A stretch of 64,000 nucleotides of DNA, taken from contig CM033113.1 of assembly GCA_019321725.1 (NCBI GenBank), forward strand, positions 15,252,001-15,316,000, in the 5' to 3' direction. The stretch's first letter is position 1; every line of letters begins with the position of its first letter. A program made the translations under genes and the position numbers. The notes under the pieces were generated by a model. That model had not been told where the DNA came from. It worked only from the letters and a program-made list of their open reading frames with translations, and did not search any database. Of the stretch, positions 11,771-23,223 are shown in pieces. Origin of the DNA: Paulownia fortunei. Its lineage: Eukaryota; Streptophyta; Magnoliopsida; Lamiales; Paulowniaceae.

Positions 11771-12545
11771 GTCCCTAAATGATACATAAGTATGAGTCAT
11801 GGTTGCGTATTTTTTGGTGATCATGAAATATACCTCTATGGATTTGGTCTTAAATCATTTCATGTGAGAATCACTGAGATGGGACAATAATGATTTAACA
11901 AAACTTACACATATGATGCATGCTCATAGGGAGAATGTCTTATTTCATAGAAATCAGTATATGGACACTTGCGCTTATATGTGGATGCTTGTTAGAGATA
12001 AGTATAGTGAACAATGCCGCTTGAAAATTTTTAATTGAAAATGAAATAATGTCGAATGGAATTTCAACATCATGATAGAGCATAAATTAGTCCTTAAACA
12101 TGAGGGGGTAATCTTAGTTGTACTTTGATTTATTCTCCAATCACAGGATGACCACCAGAGGATATTTTGGGTGCAATTTAATTATGTATGGAGGTTAATG
12201 CGTGGCCAACAAAGGATCTATCACCAATCTAGATGAATAGGAGAATCTCCTATATTTTCCATAGTTCTTGACTTGAAAATCTTTGGCTAATGTTGAATGA
12301 AATCTAAAAAGAATTTTCTAATTCCATCATGGAGATAAGTAGGAATGAACACATAATTATTAGGTTACTTGAATTTCAACTAATCATTCATAACTTAGGT
12401 CTAATTGGAAGATTAGTTGATGGTAAGACCATACTTGCATGGTAGTAGTAATTGGAAAGATTCGCTACTTCATCTATATCTAAGTCTTCATGGCATGTTA
12501 ATGCACACTAATCATGATGGTTGGTTCATAGAATTAAGGGGTTAA
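11771..12545 (+). repeat. Truncated copia LTR, same family
   Basis: Begins inside the family consensus (gtccctaaatgatac) and repeats landmarks such as TGGTTGCGTATT and GAAATATACCTCTATGG. The first ~160 bp are lacking. It is interrupted at 12546 by the LTR of the minus-strand copia element. Confidence 0.65.
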
Positions 12546-14218
12546 TGTTGAATTTGCCATAAATGTGGGGTGTGCATAGTGAAATTTAAAAATTTATTTA
12601 AAATAAACACTTGCAACAACAATTATTGCATAACCTCGAGTTTGCAATGATTCTAACGATTACGTGTTTTTGATAGTTTTACAAAAATAATGTAAAGTAA
12701 GTTTCGAATATTACCTTTCATGTACTCCCATTCTTGAATGTATGTGGCCGATTTTGTGGACTTTTACAAGCCAGAAAATTAGCCATCTCTCTCTCTCCTC
12801 TTGATTGTCTTGGACTTTTCCAATGTAATCAAGATAGATATCTTATATGTATTTCATATTTTCATAAGATAATTAGTAAATAAGAAAATTATATTATTCT
12901 TATTTATATTTCCTCTTCCAATAATTCAAGTGGGCCTTAAATAATAAGCCACTTTGATTTTGGATTTGGACTTTTGCAAAGTCTATTAATTAAATTTACC
13001 CAAATTCATTTAAATGATCCGATCATTTAAATAATTCACTGTAATTGGGCTTCATAATCTTATTAGGTCTAATTAAATAATTTTATTACTTAATTGAATA
13101 ATTCAACCCATTGAATTAATTTAAACCCCAATTAATTAATCTCCATTAATTATTAGAATCCCTACTTGGATTGATTCCTAGATTAGAAATGCTCCATTCC
13201 AATTTGTGTGTGACCCTTTAAGTTCACAACTAATCTAACAGTGAGCTTGCAATATTTGCAACTTATGAATAATAGTTATTCTGATTAATTAATCTAATCA
13301 GTTAATTCACTTGGAATTAACTCCTTAATTTCAAGAACATATAGGAAGTGTATCATGGTTCCTAGTCTTAGGTGAAATAGCGAGCGAACCTATTTCAATT
13401 ACGAGTATCATACACGTAAGGTCCTTCTGTCATATAATCTCTCGATTGAGTCTAGGGCAGATTATAAATTAAAACCCTAAATAACTCAATAACTATAATC
13501 CCATTTCAAGTTCCTTGGACTCATGATGAATCTATAGTCATACTGCCTTGGCCAAGGTCTTAGTGTCATAAACTATGAAAACATAAGAGATTCTTGTCCT
13601 GGACAAGTGACGGATTTTATGTTGACCACTCATTAACCTCATGCACAGCAATGTAAAATCCAACATATGCCCTTTGCGATTATCAAGCAATCAGAAGATA
13701 TATCAAAATGAGATAGGGTGTACATAAGGCTATTATGGTGCATCAAGTCCAAAAACTAATCATGTACTATTATAATGTAGAGATTCTTATTTCAATAGAT
13801 GATATCTCCAACTAAGAATCTCCAGTAGGCCTATTCAGTATACTTGTTCTCTAATAAGCACCCACATATATGCACTAGCATCGCTATGCCAATGCCTATG
13901 TAATGAGACATCCTTCTAACTTGAGCATGCATCATATGCATAGGTCTTTTTGAGTTATTTTATGTCCCGTCTCAGAAAGCTCTTAACTCAAAACTAGTAT
14001 AAGACCAGTGCCATAGAGGTATATTCCATGATTGTCATTATATGCGTGACCACGCCTCGTAGCTTAGTTTGGTATAAAGAATTTATCTAATTATAATATA
14101 TAATTAAACATAAAGAAAATGACTATTTTATTAATATGATTTGAAAAATATTTTTTTATAAAATACAAGAGTATAAAAAATGCCCAATCTAATTGGCATG
14201 CCAGATACGACTCTAACA
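12546..14218 (-). repeat. 3' LTR of the minus-strand copia element
   Basis: In plus sense it begins TGTTGAATTTGCC and ends CTCTAACA, which is the family LTR read backwards. Its outer end matches the terminus of the LTR at 18135 in reverse complement. Just beyond 14218 is ATCTCCCACTTGCC, the reverse complement of the polypurine tract, followed by antisense copia pol. It is therefore the 3' LTR of that element. The outer flank is gttaa (12541-12545). The matching flank at the other end of the element was not found. Confidence 0.75.
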
Positions 14219-15936
14219 ATCTCCCACTTGCCTTAGTATCAATTGCCCATATACTTCAGGCCATCTTATCAAAATGTCCATCCCATACCTTCTATGTTGG
14301 GGTTTTGTTAGTAGGTCTGCTTTATTTTTTTGCCAAAGTGACTCTTTTCACTACGACATCACCTCTACCAATGATCTCTCTGATCAGATGGTATCGCCTC
14401 ATAATGTGTTTAGATCTTTGATGAGATCTTGGTTCTTTTACTTGCTGGATAGCTTCATTGTTATCACTGGATAAGTACCGGATTAATAATGGATAGAATT
14501 ACACCCAACTCTTGGGTGAAATTTCTTATTCAAATAGATTCATTTGTGGCATCATATGTAATAATATATTCAGCCTTAATGGTGGAATCCATGGTCTTCT
14601 CTTGCATTGGAACTCTTCCAGCTAACTGTACCTCCATTTAGATTGAATATAAATCTAGACATTGACTTTGAGTCATCTATATTCGATTGAAAACTAGAAT
14701 CAATATAGCCTTCTCATTTCAGTTGTCCAGTATTGTACACAAGGAAGATATCCTTAGTCATTCTTAATAACTTAAGGATCATCTTCATGGCCTTCTAGTG
14801 CTCCTCGCCTATATTGGACTGATATATGCTCGTGACACTCAGAGCATGTCTGACATTAGGCCCTATACATATCATCCCATATATTATGCTTCCAATATCA
14901 GATGCATAAGTTATGGGAGTCATCATTTCTCTCTCATTGGAAGTTTAGTTGACATAGACTTCAAGAGAGATGTCATGACTCATAGGCAGGTATCCCCTCT
15001 TGAATTCCTCCATGTTAAACATCTTTAGTATCTTATCTAAGTACGTGGATTGGGATAAACTGATCATCATTCTAGATCTTTATATCCAGTATGAATGATG
15101 CATCTTCTAAATCCTTCATGGAGAATTAGTTAGACAACCAAGTCTTTATTAACTGCAATATCTTTACATTATTCCCAACAAGTATGATGTCGTCAACATA
15201 CATCACAACAAATGTATCTGCACTTCCACTAATGTTTTTGTAAACACAAAGTTCATTCGGGTTTTTGTAGAAATCAAACATTTTGATTATCTCATCAAAC
15301 CAGATGTTCTAGCTTTGGGAAGCCTGCATCAGTTTATAAATGGATCTTTGAAGTTTGCCAATCTTTTGCTCGCTCCCTCTCAATTTGAAGACCTTAAGCT
15401 GCCTTATACAGATCTCTTCCTTAATATTCCTATTAAGGAATGCAGTCTTCACATCCATTTGCCATATATCATAATCATAATATGTTGATATAGCTAGCAG
15501 TGTACGAATGGACTTAAGCATCCTACTGATGAAAATGATTCCTCATAATTAATTCATTGCTTCTAAGTATAACCTTTTGCAACAAGTTGTGCTTTGTAGG
15601 TCATCATCTCTCTATTTACTCCAAGCTTCCACTTGTAGACCCAACCAACGGAAATAATTTCATGTGGTAGGTCTACCAAGGTCCATACCTTTATGGAGTA
15701 CATGGAGTCTATCTTAGATAGTATAACATCTCGCCAACTTCTCAAGTCGATGTTAGACATCACTTCTCCATAAGTCCTTGGATCAGTATCCAAGAGGAGA
15801 CCCTCCTCATTATTCTCTAATAAAAAACCACACGTCAGAGGTGGCTTTGAGATCCTTTCAGATCTCCTAGAAGGTTGTATGTCAGAGGACCCAACCTTAG
15901 CTGGTTGGTCCATTACTATGTCTATTGGGACGTCTT
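14219..15936 (-). pseudogene. Copia RT/RNase H, minus strand, 3' part
   Basis: Antisense frames give the C-terminal half of a Ty1/copia polyprotein. The integrase-RT linker has QPSRRSERISKPP (about 15885-15845). The RT has DIWQMDVKTAFLN (about 15480-15440) and the catalytic MYVDDIILVGNN motif at 15204-15165. RNase H debris runs down to the polypurine tract at 14219. Stops and small shifts break the frame repeatedly, for instance near 15300 and 15550. The 5' continuation lies on the far side of the solo LTR, from 18141. The frame reads straight across once that LTR and one GTCTT copy are removed, so both segments belong to one element. Confidence 0.85.
15932..15936 (+). repeat. Target-site duplication GTCTT (left)
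   Basis: Perfect 5-bp match to 18136-18140, directly outside the LTR that starts at 15937. Confidence 0.9.
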
Positions 15937-18135
15937 TGTTAGAGTAAGATGCCCAACGCCCCAATTAGATTGGGTGTATTATACTCTTTTGCTTTTGTAA
16001 AGATAATCTTATTGGGAATCATATTAATAAAAAGGCATTTTCTTTATCTTATGTCTTGCATTTTTTATTTTTGCACATTAGATAAAGTCCTTAGACCAAA
16101 TTTAGCTATGGGGCATGGTCGCGCACATGATGGCGATCATGGAATATGCCTCTAAGGCTTTGGTCTTAAATAAGTTTTGAGTTAAGAGCTTTTTGAGATA
16201 AGACATCAAATAGCTCAGTAAGACTCGTACATATAATACATGCTCGTGAGACGAGGATGTTACATTCTATTGGCATTAGCGTAGAGACGTAAGTGCATGT
16301 ATGTGGGTGTTTGTTAGGGAACAAGTACACCGAATATGGCCCGGAAGAAATTCTTAGTTGGAGGCTTTGCCCGTTGAAATAAGAATTTATGTGTTGCGAT
16401 AGTACACGACTAGTCCTCAGACTTGAGACACGATGGTAGTCTTGTGTGCATCCTACAACACTTTGATATATCTTCTGATTGCTTGACAATCACAAAGGGG
16501 TATGTTAGGTGTTGCACTAGTGTGCATGGAGGTTTGTCAGTGACCAACATAGAATTCAACACTTGTCTTTTTAAACAAGGGAATCTCTTATGTTTTCATA
16601 GTTTGTGATTCAAAGACCTTGGCCAAGGCAGTATGAATTGTGATTCATCAAGAATCATTGGAACTTGAAATGGGATCATAGTTATTGAATCATTTAGGAT
16701 TTCGATTTATAATCCATGTCTTAGATTCAATCAGGAGATTAGCTGTTGAAAGAACTGTACGTGTATGGTACTCGCAATTAAAATAGGTTTACTCGCTATT
16801 TCACCTAAAACTAGTTTGCCATGATTACTTTCTAGGTGTTTTCATGGATAGTAAGGTTCTAGTAATTAAGGAGTTGATTCCAAGTGGATTAATTAATTGG
16901 AATAATTGTTATTCATAAGTTGCAAATGTTGCAAACCCACTACTAGCTTACTAGTGAACCTAAGAGGGTCACACATCTTTATGGAAAGTAACATTTTTAA
17001 TTTTAGATTTTATCCAATGGTTGAAAATTAATTAATTAATACTGATCAATTAATTAATTAAGGGTAATTTAATGGTTAAATTAAATTATTCAATTTAAGT
17101 AATTGGATTATTTAATTGGACCTAATTTGATTAGGAAACTCAATTGGAGTAAATTAAATTAATCAATTGGATGATTAAATTGGATTGAATCAATTGAATT
17201 GATTTGAGAATTTTTGAGTCCAAGCCCAAAATAAATGTGGATCACTTAAAAAGCCCACTAAAGTATGAAGAGAATAAATTAAATAAATATGATTTATTTA
17301 ATTAATATATTTATAGATAAATAAATATAGTGACCAATTTTATAGGATAAAATAGGCCACTAAGATTTAATATAATTATAGTATATATATATGATATATA
17401 TATATATCTTGATATTATTTGAAGAGTTCAAATTAATATCAACAATGTATGTAGATAATTTTGATGATTAATGTAGTTTCAAATTAGTCCACATACAATA
17501 GGAGAGAGAAAAGAGAAGAGTTTTTGGAAGATTTGGAATTCTTCCAAGATAAGATTTTAAAGTAGTTCAAAATTGAAAAACTTTCCAATAGTTGGAAAAT
17601 GATTAAAATTTTCAGCCCTATATATGATGAGGGATGAAAATTACATAATTTAGTTAAAAAATTTGAGCAAAAATATTTTGTTTAAAGTCTTCTATTTTTA
17701 CTCTCCAAGAAAAGAAAAGAAAAGAAAGAAAAAAATCAGTTTCTTGTTATTCTCTTCATATTATTGTTTCAAGAACTTAAAGAATCAATCTTTATTGTTC
17801 TTGAAAATATATTTCGGTTCTAAATTAGTAAACAATTAAAAGGATACTAGTGAATCCTTTTGATTGGTGTTGCTCTTCCGTATTGTGGACCTGATAGAGG
17901 GGAGACACTTGGATCCCTGCAAGTTCTGATAGTCCAGAATAAGTAATTGATTGCTTCATTTCCTACAACAACTAGAGTGCACGAAAGGTATAATCTAATT
18001 TTATATTTATTTATATATTCATTTGAATAAGCGCGATCGTTAAAATCGCTTTCAAATCAAAGGGGTTAAATTTATGTTTGATAAAAAATTTAATTTTCCG
18101 CTGCGTATACCCCTACGATTATAGTGAACCCAACA
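15937..18135 (+). repeat. Copia solo LTR with perfect 5-bp duplication
   Basis: Runs TGTTAGAGTAAG to GAACCCAACA, 2199 bp, with no internal coding region. It is flanked by GTCTT on both sides and sits inside a minus-strand copia polyprotein, in the integrase-RT linker. It is the best-defined copy of this LTR family and was used to place the ends of the other copies. A solo LTR is the usual product of recombination between the two LTRs of a full element. It contains a (TA)n stretch near 17386-17408. Confidence 0.9.
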
Positions 18136-18140
18136 GTCTT
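18136..18140 (+). repeat. Target-site duplication GTCTT (right)
   Basis: Perfect partner of 15932-15936. Confidence 0.9.
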
Positions 18141-19030
18141 GTGGTTCTTGAACTTCTTCAAGTTCCATGACTTCACCATTTCTATCCAATAGGAATTCCT
18201 CCTCTAAAAAAGTGGCATTCCTCGAAACAAATACCTTTTGTTTTGGGGAGGAGTAGAAATAGTATCATTCCTTTGGATACCTTACATACTTGCATAAATT
18301 AGATCTCATATTCAAATTATCTCACACTTGCTACTTCACGTAAGCAGCATACTCCCATACCCTAAGGTATATGTAGGAGGGTGATTTCTACACCACATCT
18401 CATATGGTATTTTGGGCACTGACTTTGTTGACACTCTATTTAATAGATATGCCGCAGTTTCTATAACATAGCCCTAGAATGAAAAAAGAAGTCCAGTAAA
18501 ACTCATCATCATTGACCTATATATAATAGAGTTCGATTCCTATGCTCTGCAACTCCATTGAGTTGATCAGTAGGAGAAGGAGTCCACTAAGAAAAAATCC
18601 TATTCTCTTTTAGATAATCGAGAAACTCTATGCTCACGTATTCATCTCTTCGATCTAATTGAAGAGCTTTGATACTTAGCCCAGTCCGTTTCTCCACTTC
18701 GCATTTGAATTTCTTGAACTTTTCAAAAGATTCAGATTTGTACCTCATCAGGTACACATAACCATAACTAGAATAATCATATGTAAAGATTATGAATTAA
18801 TAATAGTTTCCTCAAGAACTCACATTTAGTCGCCTGCATACATCTGTATGGATCAAATCCAGTGGATTTTTGGCTCGGTCTACTTGTCCAACAAATGGAG
18901 ATTTTGTTATCTTTCCTTTAAAATAAGATTCATATGTTGATAGATATTGCTCACCTCTAAGGTCTAGCAATTGTCCTGGCTTGTGGATCATCTTCTAAAA
19001 ATATAACCCAATCTTGCGTGCCATAAAGTT
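18141..19030 (-). pseudogene. Copia integrase, minus strand, 5' part
   Basis: Antisense reading shows the GAG-pre-integrase zinc region (ARLGYIF, then FKGKITKSPFVGQ near 18940-18900). The integrase core follows, with the first aspartate in LIHTDVCRR, the second in ALQLDRRDEY and the glutamate in GVAEHRNRTLL. The C-terminal part has GYTKNGVRYLRVWEY (about 18390-18345). Stops occur, for example just before GNYYF and in the core before WTPSP. The upstream zinc HHCC residues are only partly visible. The sequence joins the RT portion at 15936 after removal of the solo LTR. Confidence 0.8.
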
Positions 19031-19633
19031 AGGGAACTATGATTATCTAATTTAGGTTTATTTTATTAAATAACTATTATGGAATTTGTGATTATATTAA
19101 TTATTTGTCAATGTACCAACATCAAGAACCATGAAACATTTCCATCCTTTAATCTTTCAACCAAACTTTCTCTATCTAATAGAGATTTCGTTCTGAATGT
19201 CATTTAGTACTAAAGGTAAATAATTAAAACTACCCTAATTCCATCTAGAGTTAAGTGGATTGCTTCACTCAACTTTTGTGTGCCAATTGATAGTTGGTTT
19301 AATCAAAAGAGGTTGCTGCCTCTACCTCATTGCTTTAAGCCTCTCAATGTGTCCCTTCCAAAAATTTTGGTCATAATTCAGAGCTTATTACTATCCCTTT
19401 TTCTATCACAGTTGTCGTGGCTTGATAATTTACAGCATGAGTTTGTTAATTATGATATTTTTCATTAATTTCAAATCAAACTATAATGTATGATTTTGTT
19501 AAAAACTAATTTCAAAGTACGATTTTAAGTGGTTTTGAACAATTGTAGGTGGTTTGGCAAGAAAATAATTAAAAAAATACTTTTTTTAGGATGCTAGCAG
19601 AAAAAATCACTTTAGTTTGAAAATAAAAACATA
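19031..19633 (-). other. Probable degraded copia 5' coding sequence
   Basis: No motif I can name with confidence. The part 19100-19275 is repeated at about 41701-41850 (tttgtcaaYgtaccaaca, then ccatctagagYtaa). The second site is likewise next to this copia family. I therefore infer that it is protease or gag-side sequence of the element. No 5' LTR of the minus-strand element was found. Confidence 0.35.
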
Positions 19634-20305
19634 GCCTTCATTTTGAAAATAATAGCATAGTGTTTCAAATAATGTAAACAAGAAGCATCACTTTCTATCT
19701 AAATTCTACTAAAAAATCAAAAAGAAGAAAAAAAACTCGCTAGTTATGACAAATATAGCAGTTTGTAAAATATAAAAACATGCTTACTTCAACAACACGC
19801 TTGAGGCTACTGATGGGGTATTAAATGGTACCTTGTAAAATTCATGGTTGCCCTTGAAAATGACTAAATATCACATAATAAACCAAGACCTAAATCTTTT
19901 AACATGAGTCTTACCCAACTCAAACTCAACCCGAAATGACCTAAAATGCCAGCCACATAATGTGTAGACTAAATTTTGCTATAAGTGTGCCCCTGTCAAG
20001 GTCAAAAACCTATATAGAGCTATCCACCCCTAGCTCTTAACGTATGAAAAACACTAATAACTTCCTTAAATGCTTAGAGCTCATATTTCTCCTATAACCC
20101 GTACTAATTTGGGCATTGAAGGGTTATAACTGGGCCCATTCCAACAAGCCTAATGATCTCTCACATGTAGATTAGAGTTCGAATATCTCTTCTATCCCAA
20201 CCCATCTCTTTAGATCATCAGGATCAGGATCTTTAAGAGTCGACACTATATCATCTTGCGGATTGGACACACACTTGATTAGGGTTATGTTAGTGAGACC
20301 AAATT
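19634..20305 (+). repeat. TAT-type gypsy 5' LTR (copy 2)
   Basis: The first ~545 bp repeat 1-544. It continues through ctcttctatcccaaccc to gagaccaaatt, and is followed at once by a primer-binding-like sequence and gag. The 5' boundary is set only by the end of similarity with copy 1 at the window edge, so the LTR could start earlier. Confidence 0.6.
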
Positions 20306-20325
20306 AGGGGTGTCGTCTGTGGGAA
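20306..20325 (+). other. Gypsy primer-binding region
   Basis: TGTCGTCTGTGGGAACATGA closely resembles the GCGCCGTCTGTGGGAA sequence typical just after TAT/Retand gypsy LTRs. Confidence 0.65.
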
Positions 20326-21620
20326 CATGACATGTTGGATTGTGCGTAGTTAATAGGATTATGGCAAATCTACCAATTAGAACCATGATCCCCAAGAACT
20401 AATTATTGTAGACTCTCCAATCTTGTAGCTTGGTCTGTGTCGATGCCAGATATGTCCCACCTGTAGGAAAGGCTTCTAAACTAGTTATGCAGTTGAAGAG
20501 AGCGGATTTAGAGCCTATGACAAGAGAGTTAAGCCAATAGGTTATGTGTGGTCTTGCTGCATCGACTCTCTAAAAGCCCTAGTTAGGGAGACAACCATTG
20601 CCCGTAATAGTCCCACCTAATATGAATGGACCAGAGAAAGATCGAGTATATTGATGCTCTGCATCAAAGGAGATTTCTATCATATCAATGACTCATAGAT
20701 CGTATACACCCAACAAGATGCAAAGACATCCCTCGTATATTCGACTGAATACTTAGAGGATCGGGAAACAACTATCGTAGAAAGGTCATATCCATCTATT
20801 TCGTGTGAAGAGGTTAATGAGATCAATAGTCAAATGGAACAACTACGCAATCAAATTGATAAATTATGGAGGAAGGAAGTCTTTACAGGCATAAAAAATA
20901 TTTTCTTTTTTCACTAGATATTTAGGCTGAGACTGTACCTACGGGGTTCAAATTACTTGACTTAGCTACGTATGATGGTAATAAAGACCCCTTAGAACAC
21001 CTTACAACATATGAGCATGTCATACAATTGTATGGCCAACCAGATGCTGTGAATGAAAGAATCTTCATCGCTACTCTAACAGGCCTTACTCAAGAATAGT
21101 TTACTAGTTTGCTCTTGGGAACTATATTTTAATCGATTTGCTAGTCAAAAGAAAGCTAAGAGGTCAGCTACCTATCTGTTCAATATACGGTATGAAGAAG
21201 GTGAAACTTTAAGGAACTTTATGAGTAGGTCCAATAATGAAGTTTTGGAGATGCGAGATTTAAGGGTGGATATAATGGTTAGTAATATTATCCACAGTTT
21301 GAAGAAGTGTCCATTTAAATCTTATTTGGTGCATAAACCCCTAAAAAATGTTGAACAACTTATGGAAATTCCACAACGATATATTCATGAGGAAGAGATA
21401 AATGCTATGAAGTATGATGAATGACAGAAAAATATGAAGGTTTTTAAGGATCGCTGAGATAACAAAGAAGGCCCGTCACTGCCTTGATCTGAAAAAGAAT
21501 AAGATCGGGCTCCTCTACAAAGATTCCATCACTATGCACCTCTCACTTCTTTAAGAGCTTAGACTCTTTTGATGGTGAAAAAATCTCCTATACTTCAGTG
21601 GTCAAAACCACTAAGGGATA
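20326..21620 (+). pseudogene. TAT-type gypsy gag, N-terminal part
   Basis: Plus-strand frames give a Retrotrans_gag region: TVPTGFKLLDLATYDGNKDP (20930-20990), EHVIQLYGQPDAVNE and IATLTGLTQE, then a 67-codon open stretch at 21221-21424 with MSRSNNEVLEMRDL. There is a stop right after TGLTQE and further shifts up to 21221. The start of gag before 20900 is too degraded to place. The frame is cut at 21620 by an Athila-like solo LTR and resumes after 23223 with the zinc knuckle. Confidence 0.75.
21616..21620 (+). repeat. Target duplication, left (GGATA)
   Basis: Four of five bases match AGATA at 23224-23228. The gag frame runs through correctly when one copy and the LTR are removed. Confidence 0.7.
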
Positions 21621-23223
21621 TGTTGCAAATTTTGTGAACGTAAGTGCACGTTATCATAGACAAGTAATAAAATAATGAGTAAGTATTGTTCCCACGAGGA
21701 TTGTAGAATTATTAAGTACCGAAATTATGTTAACTCTAATTTTATTTGAATAAATAAAAAAAAGTGTTTATGATTACAAACTAAGTCTAACTAAATTAAC
21801 TAATAATCAAAATCAACTAATGTTAAAATTCAAAAACTTAAAAGCCCAGGGTTATGATTTAACCATAATTAATTCGAATTGAATAATTTATCAATTTAAT
21901 TCTCAAGTAATAGTTGAGAATCCCTAAATTATCCACTATCCTCTCCCAAGGTCTAATGAAAATATCATCAATTGCTAACCTACTATATTCCTCTGTGAAT
22001 TACAATAATCAATAATTCATTAGGTTCTATGGATCTCAAACAAAACTATAGAAATCATGCAAGTATATTCCTATCTTACATGCAATTTATAATTTTCTAC
22101 ACATAAAACTAGACACATATATCACCACCTAGGTCAATATAATTGACAAATCATTCAATTAGTAGCCAAATAATTGAAAGCATTAAGAACAATATAGAAA
22201 ACTTAACTTGAAAAATAAATCAAGAATTGAATTGATACAAATATTCAAAATATCATAATTAGATTACGTCATAACCCTAGAAAAATAAATTAGATCATGG
22301 TGAAGATGAAATACAAATTAACAATATTCATACACACAATCAAAGAAAGAAAGAGAAAAATAAAATGAAACTTGGGAGAGGATGAATTTCTTCCCATGTA
22401 GATGTCTTCTTTACAAACCATGAAAGAAATCTTTCCTCTTCTTCTTCTCTTATTCTCCTCTCCTTCTTATTTCTTGGCTTGTTTTCACTCTTCTCCTCTC
22501 TTTCCCTCTCTCCAAAATTGATTTGGAGGCTCTTGGAATCCCTCTAAATTGATGGGAGATGCCCTAAGAGGAAAAATACCCATTTTGACCTTACTTGTCC
22601 ACCCAACAGTGCCTAGGAGCTACCCATTCTATCCAAAACCGTGTCTGTAGCGCCTAGGCGCCGAACTTGCTACCAAAGATCTGTGTCTGCAGCGCCTGTA
22701 TCATCTTTCAACCAATTTTTTACATTTTTCTAGTCCAAACTAGCTTTTGGTATCTTTATACTAATTATGGTACTGTCTCTTTCTTTTTATTTCTTCATTA
22801 ATCATCTCAATATTACATATGTAGAGAGAGTTATGTCTAAAATACTAAGATATGTCATATCAGAAAGTTTCAGTCCAATGTTGAATTTTGAACCTAATTT
22901 TTCTCATTGAAATCAAAGGAACTAGATTTTATGGAAAAAATAAAAGTTGTAGATATATCTCTTTCTAATGGCTCAAGAATCAAGTCAATATGATATCAGA
23001 GAAAAGACTTATGATTGAAATACAAACATTGCCATTAGTAGCAGCACAAAGTGGATTATTCTAACTTTTAACCAAGTCTTATGTTTCTTTCTATTTTCTT
23101 CTCATTTTGTCATTAACTACAATATTTCAAACTAAATTCATAAAAAGTAACATAAAAACTCAAAAAATAATTAAAAAATTAAGCAAATAGTACTCAAATA
23201 ATGGGTATAAAATCCACTCATCA
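21621..23223 (-). repeat. Athila-like solo LTR inside gag
   Basis: In plus sense it runs TGTTGCAAATTTTG to CCACTCATCA, 1603 bp, with no internal domain. Its reverse complement matches the start (TGAT...GGTTTTATACC) and the end (ACTTRCGTTCACAAAAT) of the 5' LTR at 42309-44187, so the orientation is minus. It splits the TAT gag just upstream of the CCHC knuckle. The GCGCCTAGGCGC palindrome occurs at about 22650. Confidence 0.85.

Noticed and set aside
14798..15028. 76-codon forward frame in the 14-16 kb region
   Set aside because: Lies antisense to the copia RT/RNase H, which explains the sequence better.
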